Of a stretch of 64,000 nt of DNA, positions 46,501 through 58,146 are shown in pieces (position 1 is the stretch's first letter; each line of letters starts with the position of its first letter). Origin of the DNA: Neoarius graeffei (lineage: Eukaryota > Chordata > Actinopteri > Siluriformes > Ariidae); contig NC_083571.1 in assembly GCF_027579695.1 (NCBI RefSeq), positions 36,813,943-36,877,942 of the forward strand. Direction: 5' to 3'. The translations under genes were made by a program, and so were the position numbers. The notes under the pieces were generated by a model. That model saw only the letters and a program-made list of their open reading frames with translations. It did not search any database and had not been told where the DNA came from.

Positions 46501-49500
46501 CTTGTCCAGGGTGTACCCCGCCTTTCGCCCGTAGTCAGCTCGGATAGGCTCCAGCTTGCCTGCGACCCTGTAGAAGGATAAAGCGGCTAGAGATAATGAG
46601 ATGAGATGAGATGAGATGAGATGAGATGAGATGAGATGAGATCTTTTGCTGTTCAAATAACTTCTTCAATGCTTTCCTTCTTTCTTTGAAAAAGTGGAGA
46701 GCAATATTATTAAGAAATTAAGCTTAACAGAGAGGTTTTGAAGCTTTGAGTTGTTATGGAAATTGTTCTCTCTTGGATCATAGTTGAGCTCATGTTAATG
46801 GCTAAACTGTACCTCTGTAACATTCATTAGCATTGCTTCAGCTTTGTAAAATAATAGGATTTTTAAAATGAATTTATTGAATATAAACATATCATTAATT
46901 CACCTCTCGATTACAGGCTGGCGATTCCTTTCTCACTCTACATCTTTAGCTGTGTTTTATGCTTTCTCAGTGAAACTATCATGTGTATCCTGTTGCCTTT
47001 TTCTAAATCCCATAATTTCCTTCACTGTGTGTTTATGTATACAGACTATATATCCACATGTATGAGTTAATATGTAGTGATATTTGTCTCACTGACCACT
47101 CAAACTCGTCAAAATCATAAATTATAATTAAATTAATTAGTAATGCTTTACTAGTAACCTAAAGTGTTTTATATATACAGTGATAAATCTCCATATCCAC
47201 TTTATACAATATTTAATGATAAAATGAAGAGATACTGCTTGCTTTGAGATCATACTACAGCATGATACTGGCTCCATCATGCTCTGGCTTTTAGACTTTA
47301 TAGTCTCTCTATCTTTTTTTAAAAGGTGCATTTTTTATCGTTTTGAAGTGAAACTAAGATTCATTTTAAATATCTACCTAATTCAGAATCGATAGTAATG
47401 TCTTCCATTTAGAAATTAGCCCCACCTCCAACCAGAATAGTGCTTGTTCAGGCCTGCCCCTTTAATTTAAAAGGCAAATTAGAAGTCATACTATTAATAT
47501 TTAACAGAGGGTGGGGCTTGATTGTGGGCTCTAAACATTACATACTGCTCCTTTAAAACCCTGTTCCCTGATACCCAGCTACCCTCTGCTGTTATAGTCA
47601 AATAGATGAAAAGGAATTCCTGTTATCACCCCAAAATTGATTGTTTTCCTATAACAACATGTCCCAGTGTGTTTTATTCCACTTATACCACAGAATCCTG
47701 TCAGTGATTACAATTTCTAACTAATTAAAGACTTACTATCTGTTTATCCATTATCCGTAACCGCTCATCCTGTGCAGGGTTGCAGGCAAGCTGGAGCCTA
47801 TCCCAGCTGACTACGGGTGAAAGGCGGGGTACACCCTGGACAAGTCGCCAGGTCATCGCAGGGCTGACACATAGAGACAAACAACCATTCACACTCACAT
47901 TCACATCTACGGTCAGTTGAGAGCCACCAATTAGCCTAACCTGCATGTCTTTGGACTGTGGGGGAAACCGGAGCACCCGAAGGAAACCCATGCTGACACA
48001 AGGAAAACATGCAAACTCCACACACAAAGGCCCCCGTTGGCCACTGGGCTCAAACCCAGAACCTTCTTGCTGTGAGGTGACAGTGTTAACCACTACACCA
48101 CCATGCCGCCCCTACTATCTGTTTAGTTACATTTAATCTTGTGGAATGACGGCAAAACAAGTTAGTTTCTGTTCTTACTTAGATGCTATTAAAATTCATT
48201 CCATCACCAGCCTTAAAGTTACAACTTAAAGTTTCAGCTTTACCTCTGACTGTTACAAAACATTGACACTGGAGACTCCTTCCATAAATGTTACATAAAA
48301 ACATTTCTCCTCACAGAAAACTTCACCATAAAACACCATCCTGTACACTGTTATGTCAATAATTCTGTTTATATAAATGTATTAATACATACAGCCTGGT
48401 ACACAAAGTATTCAGAGGAAGTTTAAAGCGCTTTTGCTCTTATCACAGGTACATTGCAGGTAACAGTAATATTTTAGATGTCATACTGGTGTACTGTCAC
48501 AACTCTAACTGAAACCAACCTGCCTGAGGAATAAAATAATAATTTTAAAATATTTTAAGATGTCAACAATGAAGTAATATTGGATATCTCTGTGTCTTTC
48601 TGAAGGTCAGCAACGCTGGAGATGATGAGAACAAACTCTCGGTATGTAAACTTCACTCCATGTTACATGTTTCAAACTCAAGTTTAATAAAGACAATCAG
48701 CTGTTATATAGTATAGTGATAATATCATATAAGATAATACAGTTGTGATTAAAAAAATAAATAATAGTATAATACTGCCTATATGAGGGGTCAAATACAT
48801 TTTAGCGTCTAATGAGTTACTTGTTTCAGTGACTAATTATGATGAAAATACACTAAACAGTATCATGAGTGTCATTTCACAATATCAATACTATATTTTA
48901 AATCGCCCAGACTTGGTCTCTATTATATGCTACTCTTTAAATGCTCTTTCTGCTTTAGGCCAAGCCCCATCTCCAGAGAGGTGTAAGCTCTGCTTCTCTG
49001 CACAACTCACTGATGAGGAACAGCATCTTCCAGCTCATGATCCACACACTAGATCCTCTCAGTGAAGGTAACACACATCTACACTTACCCCAACACCATA
49101 GCTTGATAGTGAAATTAACACAAGTTTAGTATGTTGTTGTGTTTCAGGGAAATTCAAGGACAAAGCTTCCATTCTGCACAACCTTGCAAGAAAAAAGGGA
49201 GAAGATGCAATAAACGGCATTGGTATGTGTTCTAACAGAGAATTAGGGAATAAGTGTATACTGTATTATAAACCTATAGCTGTGATTCAGACTATAAACA
49301 TACTCCTGTCTGAGTGAACAGAACTGCAGTGTCAGTAAAGTATTTAATTTCCCTCCTTTAATTAATTGCTTTTCTCTTGTTATCCATCCTGCAGTGGATA
49401 AGAAACTCCCTAACACAACCAGTGTAGAGGTAGAAGTCACTCCACCAGTGAACGGCAGCATAGCACAACAGGTAACGCACTGCAGCCAATCAAATTACAG

Positions 49501-52500
49501 ATAAAACAAACCAGTAACCAGTTTAATTGCTGCTCTTAACAGACTCCAAGTGTGTTTTAGCAGCACAAGGTGAGGCGTGTGTAGGTGAACACATTCATAC
49601 TATGTGAAGGAAACTGATTGAGAGGATCTATGCTCTAAGGCCACTATGTAAAACAGGATTTATAGAGCAACATTAAGCTTAAATATTTGAACATGTGTGG
49701 TTGTTTCCGACCAAATTTCAATTAAGGGACATTAGTGCATTGGGATCACAGAACCTTTAGAACCTTGGGAATATAGGTCTGTACGAACATATGGTCCTGA
49801 GAAAAAAATGGCCCTTGGGACATAAGCTAGTTTTGAGAGACATTTCATTGGAAGAATATCAGACCCTAAGAACTGAAGACCCTAGGAACATAGAGCCAAG
49901 GCATTATGGAGCATTGCTGCGAGGTGGCCTAGTGGTTAATGTGTTCACCCCTTACCAGGGAGATCGCAAGTTCTACTCATGGTCAGGTCATACCAAAGAC
50001 CATCATAAAAATTGTACCTACTGCCATCTGGCAAGGCACACTGCAATACAGATGTCAGTAGGGAGTCAAACTCTCGCGGTTACCAGGGGACTGGCCCCCC
50101 ACTGTAACCCTAGCTATATAATAGGCGAGAGGCCAAGGGCTATAGAGATGGAGATAGGTGCCCCACCCATGCACCTCAAAGAGCTGGGTAATACTGGGAC
50201 AGGAGACTGCCTGGGAAGACCAGATCCTGGCATGGGAGGGACTTACTATGGAGCATTATGACATAAGGCCATGGGAATCTCTGGGAAGCAAGAAGAGCAT
50301 ATTGTTGTTTTCCAGAAAAAAAAAAATCACTGAGGTAATGTACATCCCTGGGAACATAAGACCCTAGAAAAATAGAATCCTGTGAACAAGGATACTGGGA
50401 ATATAGGGATCTGGAAACATAAGATCTTAGGTGTGGTTATTGGTTGTTTCCCCACTAAATTTCACTGGCAACATAAGTGACTGAGAACATAGAGCTTTGG
50501 GAACATAGGAGCCTCAAAACATAGAGTAGTGCCATGGAAATATAGGATGTTGGGTTCATAGGCACTTAGGGAACAAAAGACTCTGGGAATATACTGTAGG
50601 TTCCTGGGAACATGAGATGCAGGGAAACCAATAACCTAGAAACAGAGGGACCTAACAACAAGGATCCTCCAAACATGCATAGTTCTCTGGGAACAACAGA
50701 CTCTTGGAGCATAGTTGTCTGGGAACATAGGACTCTGAGAACAAGAACCCTGAAAATGTAGAATCCTGGAAAGATAAGACCCAAGTATCATCAGACCCTA
50801 GAACCATTGAGAACATAAGAACATTGGGAACAAAGACCCTGGGAACATAGTGTTGTCTTTCCAGAAACTTTTGTGAGGAACATGGGACCCTGGGACTGAC
50901 TTACAGTTGGTTAGAAACATTTTCACTTGTTCTCTTGCAATGTATAGATGTCATTGTTGCTACAAATATTCTCCAGTATAAATTAAGACTATTTACAAAA
51001 ATTCATCAAATTCCAATGCCTTCTTGTTAAACATTGCTTTAGCCATAAGATGGTCAATGGGCTCAACCAAGAGGTGTGTATGAAGGTGTGTTTAATGCAG
51101 GGTTGGAGCTATGTCTGTGACTCAGTCACTGATATGAGTATTTTGATACAGGGTGATGAAGGTGAAGAAGATGAAGACCAGCCTCTCAGCTTAGCTTGGC
51201 CGGAGACGAGCCAGAAGCAAGTGATATACCTCTTCGTTTTCCCCATTGTGTTCCCACTGTGGCTCACACTACCCGACGTCCGCAGAGATGTGAGAAACTC
51301 AAGTTTAATTCCTGCTTACCCATCATGCACTGCATGCTCAAAAGACGTTTCCCTTTTAGACAGGGTTCCAAGTAGAACTTCTTTGGAATACTAAAATCGC
51401 TAACCATCCAAAGAAGAAGGTTTTTCTCCCTAAGAGTATACCTACCAGTGTACCAATTGCTCCAGTGTGTAACTGTACCATGCTAAAGTACAGGCTTCAT
51501 TTAACACTTCATCATTGTTAGCAACAGTAGATTCATTTGACCAAATACAGTGGTGCTTGAAAGTTTGTGAACCCTTTAGAATTTTCTATATTTCTGCATA
51601 AATATGACCTAAAACATCATCTGATTTTCACACAAATCCTAAAAGCAGATAAAGAGAACCCAGTTAAACAAATGAGACAAAAATATTATACTTGGTCATT
51701 TATTTATTGAAGGAAATGATCCAATATTACATATCTGTGAGTGGCAAAAGTATGTGAACCTTTGCTTTCAGTATCTGGTGTGACCCCCTTGTGCAGCAAT
51801 AACTGCAACTAAACGTTTGCGGTAACTGTTGATCAGTCCTGCACACTGGCTTGGAGGAATTTTAGCCCATTCCTCCATAGAGAACAGCTTCAACTCTGGG
51901 ATGTTGGTGGGTTTCCTCACATGAACTGCTCGCTTCCGGTCCTTCCACAACATCTCGATTGGATTAAGGTCAGGACTTTGACTTAGCCATTCCAAAACAT
52001 TAACTTTATTCTTTTTAACCATTCTTTGGTAGAATGACTTGTGTGCTTAGGGTCGTTGTCTTGTTGCATGACCCACCTTCTCTTGAGATTCAGTTCATGG
52101 ACAGATGTCCTGACATTTTCCTTTAGAATTCGCTGGTATAATTCAGAATTCATTGTTCCATCAATGATGGCAAGCCGTCCTAGCCCATATGCAGCAAAAC
52201 AGGCCCAAACCATGATACTACTGCCACCGTGTTTCATAGATGGGATAAGGTTCTTATGCTGGAATGCAGTGTTTTCCTTTCTCCAAACATAATGGTTCTC
52301 ATTTAAACCAAAAAGTTCTATTTTGGTCTCATCCGTCCACAAAACATTTTTCCAATAGCCTTCTGGCTTGTCCACATGATCTTTAGCAAACTGCAGATGA
52401 GCAGCAATGTTCTTTTTGGAGAGCAGTGGCTTTCTCCTTGCAACCCTGCCATGCACACCATTGTTGTTCAGTGTTCTCTTGATGGTGGACTGATGAACAT

Positions 52501-54976
52501 TAATATTAGCCAATGTGAGAGAGGCCTTCAATTGCTTAGAAGTTACCCTGGGGTCCTTTGTGACCTCGCCGACTATTACACACCTTGCTATTGGAGTGAT
52601 CTTTGTTGGTCGGCCACTCCTGGGGAGGGTAACGATGGTTTTGAATTTCCTTCATTTGTACACAATCTGTCTGACTGTGGATTGGTGGAGTCCAAACTCT
52701 TTAGAGATGCTTTTGTAACCATTTCCAGCCTGATGAGCATCAACAACGCTTTTTCTGAAGTTTTCAGAAATCTCCTTTGTTCGTGCCATGATACACTTCC
52801 ACAAACATGTGTTGTGAAGGTCAGACTTTGATAGATCCCAGTTCTTTAAATAAAACAGGGTGCCCACTCACACCTGATTGTCATCCCACTGATTGAAAAC
52901 ACCTGACTCTAATTTCACCTTCAAATGAACTGCTAATCCTAGAGGTTCACATACTTTTGCCACCCACATAATATTGGATCATTTTCCTCAATAAATAAAT
53001 TACCAAGTATAATGTTTTTGTCTCATTTGTTTAACTGGGTTCTCTTTATCTACTTTTAGGACTTGTGTGAAAATCAGATGATGTTTTAGATCATATTTAT
53101 GCAGAAATATAGAAAATTCTAAAGGGTTCACAAACTTTCAAGCACCACTGTACCAACTACTTGATATCTTTTTCTTTTCACTTAGACTTCAAGGAAGTTC
53201 TTTCCCATCACATTTCTGGGTTCCATCAGTTGGATTGCTGTCTTCTCCTATTTGATGGTGTGGTGGGCTCACCAGGTGAGTAAGAACATACAGAGATAAA
53301 GACAGACAGAAAAAAGCAGACAAATCTCAAAGCCAATTAGCTGTTCACTTCTGTTCCTGCTTGCTTAAGGCTATGACACGCTAGCAGCTTTTAAAATAGC
53401 AGTGTCATTTGTAACAGTGCCAGGAATTACTCATCCAGTGTACAAGACACTGACGCACAAACTCAAACACAACCGTTTATCAGACTACAATTTTCTAGCA
53501 GGATATGTGACTTAAATATCTTAAGTATTAGCCTTGTTAAATACCCAGGTTTGCTCAGGTTTGTATGGTCCACATGTTACTTCAGCAGTTACAGAGCTGT
53601 TATTTTTTAGATAAAATTCAAACTCAAAATGTCTCTGGGATTTAGAATGTAACTGTAAAACTTTTTCATTCATTCGAAGATATTTTATTTTAAAAAGGTG
53701 ATAGCCCAGAAGAACAATTAGATTAAACAAATATGTATACGTATAGGGCGGCATGGTGGTGTAGTGGTTAGCGCTGTCGCCTCACAGCAAGAAGGTCCGG
53801 GTTCAAGCCCTGTGGCCGGCGAGGGCCTTTCTGTGTGGAGTTTGCATGTTGTCTGCGTGGGTTTCCTCCAGGTGCTCCAGTTTCCCCCACAGTCCAAAGA
53901 CATGCAGGTTAGGGTAACTGGTGACTCTAAATTGACCATAGGTGTGAATGATTATCTGTGTCTATGTGTCAGCCCTGTGATGATCTGGCGACTTGTCCAG
54001 GGTGTACCCCGCCTTTCACCCGTAGTCAGCTGGGATAGGCTCCAGCTTGCCTGCGACCCTGTAGAACAGGATAAAGCGGCTAGAGATAATGAGATGAGAT
54101 GTATATGTATAGATACAATGAATTGAATAGGTGACCATTAAAAGATGTTTAGGGTGAAGTACCAAATTGATTAGAATAAAACAAAAATAAAGACAGAGAA
54201 ATGGCCAAATAAGTAACCAGTGTTATGAAAATTATTTTTTTTAAAAAGTAGCATTATTAAATTATCAAATAAGCAGTTTTAGATGTTTAGATAACAGTTT
54301 TGACCAAAAGACACATACAGTATTTGTAGCCACATAAGGTTATATAAGGACATAGCGCTCTACATTAAACATCCTCATGTGCACATAATGGCTTCATACA
54401 TTGTAACATCCCTCGAATGTGTTTGTCCTGAGAGTTCTGAATTTTTTGGATCACACTACAGGTTGGGGAGACTGTTGGCATTACAGAGGAGGTCATGGGT
54501 CTGACGATTCTCGCAGCAGGAACCTCCATTCCTGATCTCATCACCAGCGTCATTGTGGCCAGGAAAGGTTTAGGAGATATGGCCGTGTCGAGCTCAGTGG
54601 GTTCCAACATATTTGACATCACAGTGGGGTAAGGATTATCATCAACATCTATCATTAGGATCCACAACCATTAAAAGAGTTTGATGAGCTCCAATATTTG
54701 ATTGCCAATTTGTCCTTTCTCGTCAGTTTGCCCTTCCCCTGGCTGCTCTACTCTGCCTTTCACAACCTGAAGCCAGTAGCGGTGAGCAGTAATGGTCTGT
54801 TCTGCGCCATCGTATTGCTCTTCCTCATGCTCATCTTTGTCATCGTCTCCATCGCCGTGTGCAAGTGGAAAATGAGCAAGCGACTCGGCTTCTCAATGTT
54901 CATGCTTTACTTCGTTTTCCTCGTGATCAGTGTCATGCTGGAGGACAAGGTCATCACCTGCCCCATCTCCATCTGA
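39632..54976 (+). CDS. slc24a2: K+-dependent Na+/Ca2+ exchanger, NCKX2-like, complete (nine coding exons)
   Basis: Exons: 39632-40432, 48606-48641, 48959-49067, 49148-49222, 49395-49471, 51152-51289, 53186-53275, 54462-54628 and 54727-54976. All introns are GT-AG and the frames join to 580 residues. NCKX proteins export Ca2+ together with K+ in exchange for Na+ at the plasma membrane. Residues 24-45 look like a signal-anchor helix. The alpha-1 repeat runs about 134-181 ([17 protein letters not shown] ... [12 protein letters not shown]) and alpha-2 about 454-500 ([16 protein letters not shown] ... [10 protein letters not shown]). The acidic residues for ion binding are present in both. The cytoplasmic loop includes [20 protein letters not shown] and an acidic [15 protein letters not shown]. 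The C-terminus ends in CPISI. The start is the first ATG of the long exon, in a good context (AACCATGG), after an apparent acceptor at 39481. Small exons 2-5 are likely alternative-splice sites. NCKX1 (slc24a1) is the main alternative name. Confidence 0.88.
40636..40800. repeat. (AAT)n plus dispersed-repeat tail
   Basis: An AAT run (40639-40673) is followed by TTTTATTTATAGGCACCTTTCAGGACACTCAAGGTCACCGTACA, a phrase often found at the ends of teleost dispersed repeats. Family not named. Confidence 0.5.
41227..41593 (-). mobile_element. V-SINE-type SINE in minisatellite, first
   Basis: Target duplication TAGGCGGTGTGT (41215-41226 and 41594-41605), which is part of the minisatellite unit. Confidence 0.93.
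41646..42032 (-). mobile_element. V-SINE-type SINE in minisatellite, second
   Basis: Target duplication TAGGCGGTGTGT (41634-41645 and 42033-42044), the same unit position as the first. It differs from the first SINE at many bases and has extra tail repeats. Confidence 0.93.
43512..43554. repeat. (GT)n microsatellite
   Basis: About 21 GT units in slc24a2 intron 1. Confidence 0.93.
44584..44947 (-). mobile_element. tRNA-headed SINE with a different tail
   Basis: An exact 16-bp target duplication AACATGGGGCTGTTCT (44568-44583 and 44948-44963) encloses it. Head and centre are V-SINE-type, but the 3' half reads through GGATGCCCTTCCTGCC and GTCCACATGGACCCT-type sequence and ends in (ATG)n. It is a second subfamily with a different tail partner. 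Confidence 0.88.
45260..45960 (-). pseudogene. Degenerate LINE reverse transcriptase fragment
   Basis: On the minus strand [13 protein letters not shown] can be read near 45863-45820 and Y-T-D-D-T-K-F near 45755-45735, where active L2/CR1-type elements have Y-A-D-D-T. Frames around them are broken by stops and shifts. It lies in slc24a2 intron 1 and is old. Confidence 0.6.
46492..46640 (+). mobile_element. V-SINE-type SINE, 5'-truncated
   Basis: Only the tail half is present, from ACCTGGCGACTTG, with about nine GAGAT repeats. The target duplication ATCTTTTGCTGT is at 46480-46491 and 46641-46652. The exact duplication shows that it was inserted already truncated. Confidence 0.92.
47747..48112 (-). 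mobile_element. V-SINE-type SINE, full length, older
   Basis: Target duplication TACTATCTGTTTA (47734-47746 and 48113-48125). More substitutions than most copies here. Confidence 0.93.
49740..50890. repeat. Degenerate GGGAACATAGGACCCT repeat field
   Basis: Phrases such as GGGAACATAGG, GGGAACATAAGACCCT and GGAACATGGGACCCTGG recur every 15-35 bp on both sides of the SINE at 49916-50246. It is an old short-unit minisatellite with irregular spacing, in slc24a2 intron 5. Confidence 0.7.
49916..50246 (+). mobile_element. tRNA-derived SINE of a second family
   Basis: The head GAGGTGGCCTAGTGGTTAATG ... GATCGCAAGTTCTACTC has A- and B-box-like parts unlike the other SINE. The body reads CATACCAAAGACCATCATAAA and GGGAGTCAAACTCTCGCGG. 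The target duplication TATGGAGCATT is exact (49905-49915 and 50247-50257). Confidence 0.85.
51546..53152 (-). mobile_element. Tc1/mariner element (family B), complete but defective
   Basis: The ends CAGTGGTGCTTGAAAGTTTG and inverse have TA on both sides. Same family as 6657-8216. It is inserted in slc24a2 intron 6 in reverse orientation, 256 bp after exon 6. Confidence 0.93.
51768..52867 (-). pseudogene. Tc1 transposase with nonsense codon and frameshift
   Basis: The N-terminal frame (52867-52652) has the helix-turn-helix and stops at a TGA where the sister copy has TGG (Y-K-W). The middle frame (52531-51983) carries [11 protein letters not shown] and the second Asp in QQDNDPKHT, which is intact here and broken in the sister copy. 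A one-base loss in the A-run near 52015-52022 shifts the last part ([11 protein letters not shown]) into another frame. An extra 6 bp (N-I-N-V for N-V) is also present. Confidence 0.88.
53746..54101 (+). mobile_element. V-SINE-type SINE, full length
   Basis: Target duplication TATACGTATA / TATATGTATA (53736-53745 and 54102-54111, one mismatch). In slc24a2 intron 7. Confidence 0.92.
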
Positions 54977-55940
54977 GGAGCCTCAGGGGAATATGTGTTG
55001 CCAAGCAGAAAATGTAGGCACAACATTCAACCTGTCTCTATCTGAGGGTCTTTGAGACAATACGCACAAAGGAATAAGCAGAAACTAAACAGAACAAGTA
55101 CACAAAATGCAGAAAGTCCTGACAGAAGCTACCAAGTAACCACAAGGACACTATGAACAAAATATTCAGAAATCAAACAGGAACTACTACATTCACAGAT
55201 AATGACAGAGAAAAAGGCACAGTAACTACACAGTAAAATATACGGAAAATGACTGAAAATGTCCACAGAAGGTTATACAGAAAGTACACAAATAGTTTGA
55301 TCAGTTGTTTGTAATTTGTCCAATTACACAGTTACTATACAGAAATTAATTAGAAAGTCATAAGGATAGCTACACAGAAACTAAAAGCAAAACAACACAA
55401 TTAGACCAAAAAAACAACAAACAGAACAGTAACCTACAAAAAAAGAGGCAAACTACACATAGACTACGTGAAAGCATACAGAGAAACTGCACAAACTCAT
55501 CTCATCTCATTATCTCTAGCCGCTTTATCCTTCTACAGGGTCGCAGGCAAGCTGGAGCCTATCCCAGCTGACTATGGGCGAAAGGCGGGGTACACCCTGG
55601 ACAAGTCACCAGGTCATCACAGGGCTACTGCACAAACTATACAGCGAAAACAAGTAAACTACACAGAAACTACACATCATCATGGAGAAACCCAGAGGGA
55701 CCAGTGCTTCATGTGCTGTTAAAAGATGAAGCATTATTTCACATAGTTAAGCATTGTTAACTTTTCCTGAGAGATTAACATGCTGATCATGCAGCAGATC
55801 CAGACTGCTATGCTGTGAGGAATGAACTACATGGACTTTTGGACTATTGAGAGACATTGTATGGAAACAGAGAAGTAAACTTCAGCTCCTCAGGGATGTT
55901 CACAATAAAAGCTTCAGGACTTACTCTGAATAAATCAAGG
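54977..55940 (+). other. slc24a2 3' untranslated region (inferred)
   Basis: AATAAA signals are at 55904-55909 and 55929-55934 after the stop at 54976, without a further splice acceptor being needed. The stretch before the SINE is rich in ACACAGAAA-like phrases. The transcript end is inferred. Confidence 0.5.
55498..55626 (-). mobile_element. V-SINE-type SINE, 5'-truncated, in the 3' UTR
   Basis: Only the tail part is present, to TCATCACAGGGCT. The target duplication ACTGCACAAACT is exact (55486-55497 and 55627-55638). Confidence 0.93.
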
Positions 55941-56521
55941 CTGAACCTGAACCTGAACACAAGGGCAGGGCAATCGAAGTATTTCCTTTGATTGTAATGG
56001 GTGGAGCTTAAATGATTTGTTTTGCGTGCACTGTATTATTTGAACATGGCTGATTTAACAGCATTCATTAGTCATTAGAGTTCAGAGACTGTGCAGAATG
56101 GCATAAATATTATTACATATTTAAATCATATCATTTTACAAATACTGTACTGCCCAACACCACTGCCTGCGGTATTTTCACAGTATCAGTATGTTGAATA
56201 TAACGGATCAGTCTGTGATACTAAACACAATATCATATTCTTCTTATTCTCATTTAATACATTTTGTATTTACAATAGTGTGCATTTTCATCAACCTCAT
56301 CTATATTCATCTATATTTTATTAAGTTAATTTAATGCATTTATATTGAAGTAATCAATTTACCATACTAACTGTTAAAAATGTAAAATGTTTGATTTTTA
56401 ACATTCGTTTCATCAATTCAGAAAATTTACCTTTTGAATATATGAACTGCAGTCGGATCATTTGTCACCTCCTGAAACCCAGCGAACAAAATCATTGTGA
56501 TATTTTGGTCACTGAAGTAAA

Positions 56522-58146
56522 TACAGTGGTATGCAAAAGTTTGGGCACCCCTGGTCAAAATTGCTGTTACTGTGAACAGTTAAGCAAGTTGAAGATGAAA
56601 TGATCTCCAAAAGGCATAAAGTTAAAGATGACTCATTCCCTTTATATTTTAAGCAAAAACAATTTTTTATTTTCATCTTTTACATTTTCAAAATGACAAA
56701 AAAGGAAAAGGGCCCAAAGCAAAAGTTTGGGCACCCTGCATGGTTAGTACCTAGTAACACCCCATTTGGCAAGCATCACAGCTTGTAAACACTTTTTGTA
56801 GCCAGCTAATAATCTTGCATTTCTTACCTGGGGGATTTTCACACATTCGTCCTTGCAAAAGGCTTCCAGCTCTACAAGTTTCCTGGGCTGTTTTGCATGC
56901 ACTGCTCTTTTGAGATCTATCCACAGATTTTCAATGATGTTTAGGTCAGGGGACTGTGAGGGCCAGGGCAAAACCTTCAGCTTGGGCCTCTTGAGGTATT
57001 CCATTGTAGATTTTGAGGTGTGCTTTGGATCATCGTCTTATTGTAGGACTCATCCTCTTTTTCACTTCAACTTTTTTACAGATGGTGTGATGTTTTTTTC
57101 CAGAATTTGCTGGTATTTATTCGAATCCATGCTTCCCTCGACCAATGAAATGTGCCCTGTGCCACTGGCTGCAACACAACCCCAAAGCATGATCGATCCA
57201 CACCCATGCTTCAGAGTTGGAGAGGTGTTCTTTTCCTGGAATTTGGCACCCTTTTTTCTCCAAACATACCTTTGCACATTGTGGCCAAAAAGTTCTATTT
57301 TGATTTCATCAGTCCACAGGACTTCTTTCCAGAATGCATCAGGCTTATTTAGATGTTCATTTGCGAACTTCAGATGCTGAATTTTGTGGCTAGGATGCAG
57401 GAAAGGTTTTCTTCTGATGACTCTTCCATGAAGGTCATATTTGTTCAGGTGTCGCTGCATAGTAGAACAGTGCACCATCACTCCAGGGTCTGCTAAATCT
57501 TTCTGAAGGTCTTTTGCAGTCAAACAGGGGTTTTTATTTGCCTTTCTAGCAATCCATCGAGCAGTTCTTTCAGAAAGTTTTCTTCATCTTCCAGACCTCA
57601 CCTTGATCTCCACTGTTTCTGTTAACTGCCATTTCTTAATAACATTACGATCTGAGGAAACAGCTACCTGAAATCACTTTGCTACGTTCTTGTAGCCTTC
57701 TCCTGCTTTGTGAGCATCAATTATTTTATTATTCAGAATGCGAGGGAGTTGCTTAGAGGAGCCCATGGCTTTTGATTTTAGGGACAAGTTTGAGGAGTCA
57801 GAGAATTTATACAGCTTTGAAATCTGCATCATCTGAACTTTCCTAACGAAGAATTTGAACAAGCCACAGCTCAATAAGCTAATTAAGGTCTGGAACCTTG
57901 GTAAAAGTTACCTGAGAACTCAAATGTATTGGGGTGCCCAAACTTTCGCATGGTGTTCCTTTTCTTTTTTCACTCTCCAATTGGACAAAACAAAAATAAT
58001 ACACAAATCTTGCAGAAAACGCTGAAAAGAAATGTGTCGTCTTTACCTTTATGCCTTTTGGTGATCAGTTCATCTTCTGCTCACTTAATTATTCACAGTA
58101 ATAGACATTTTCAGTAAGGGTGTCCAAACTTTTGCATGCCACTGCA
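56522..58146 (-). mobile_element. Tc1/mariner element (family D), complete but defective
   Basis: The ends CAGTGGTATGCAAAAGTTTGG and inverse ...TTTTGCATGCCACTG lie at TA (56522) and at CA (58145-58146), a one-base decay of the second TA. Long inverted repeats share CCAAAAGGCATAAAG. Confidence 0.9.
56744..57874 (-). pseudogene. Tc1 transposase, several disabling changes
   Basis: The N-terminal part MGSSKQLPRI ... GEGYKNVAK ends at a TGA near 57675. The middle (57523-57062) has VLWTDEIKIELFG with the first Asp. The second Asp region (D-D-P-K-H-T) is damaged near 57030-57060. The last frame (57004-56744) has [15 protein letters not shown] with the Glu. No single chain contains the D, D and E. 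Confidence 0.85.

Noticed and set aside
39632-54976. Naming the exchanger slc24a1, a3 or a4
   Set aside because: The loop sequence and C-terminus look closest to NCKX2 from memory. NCKX1 remains possible, and a phylogeny would be needed to exclude it.
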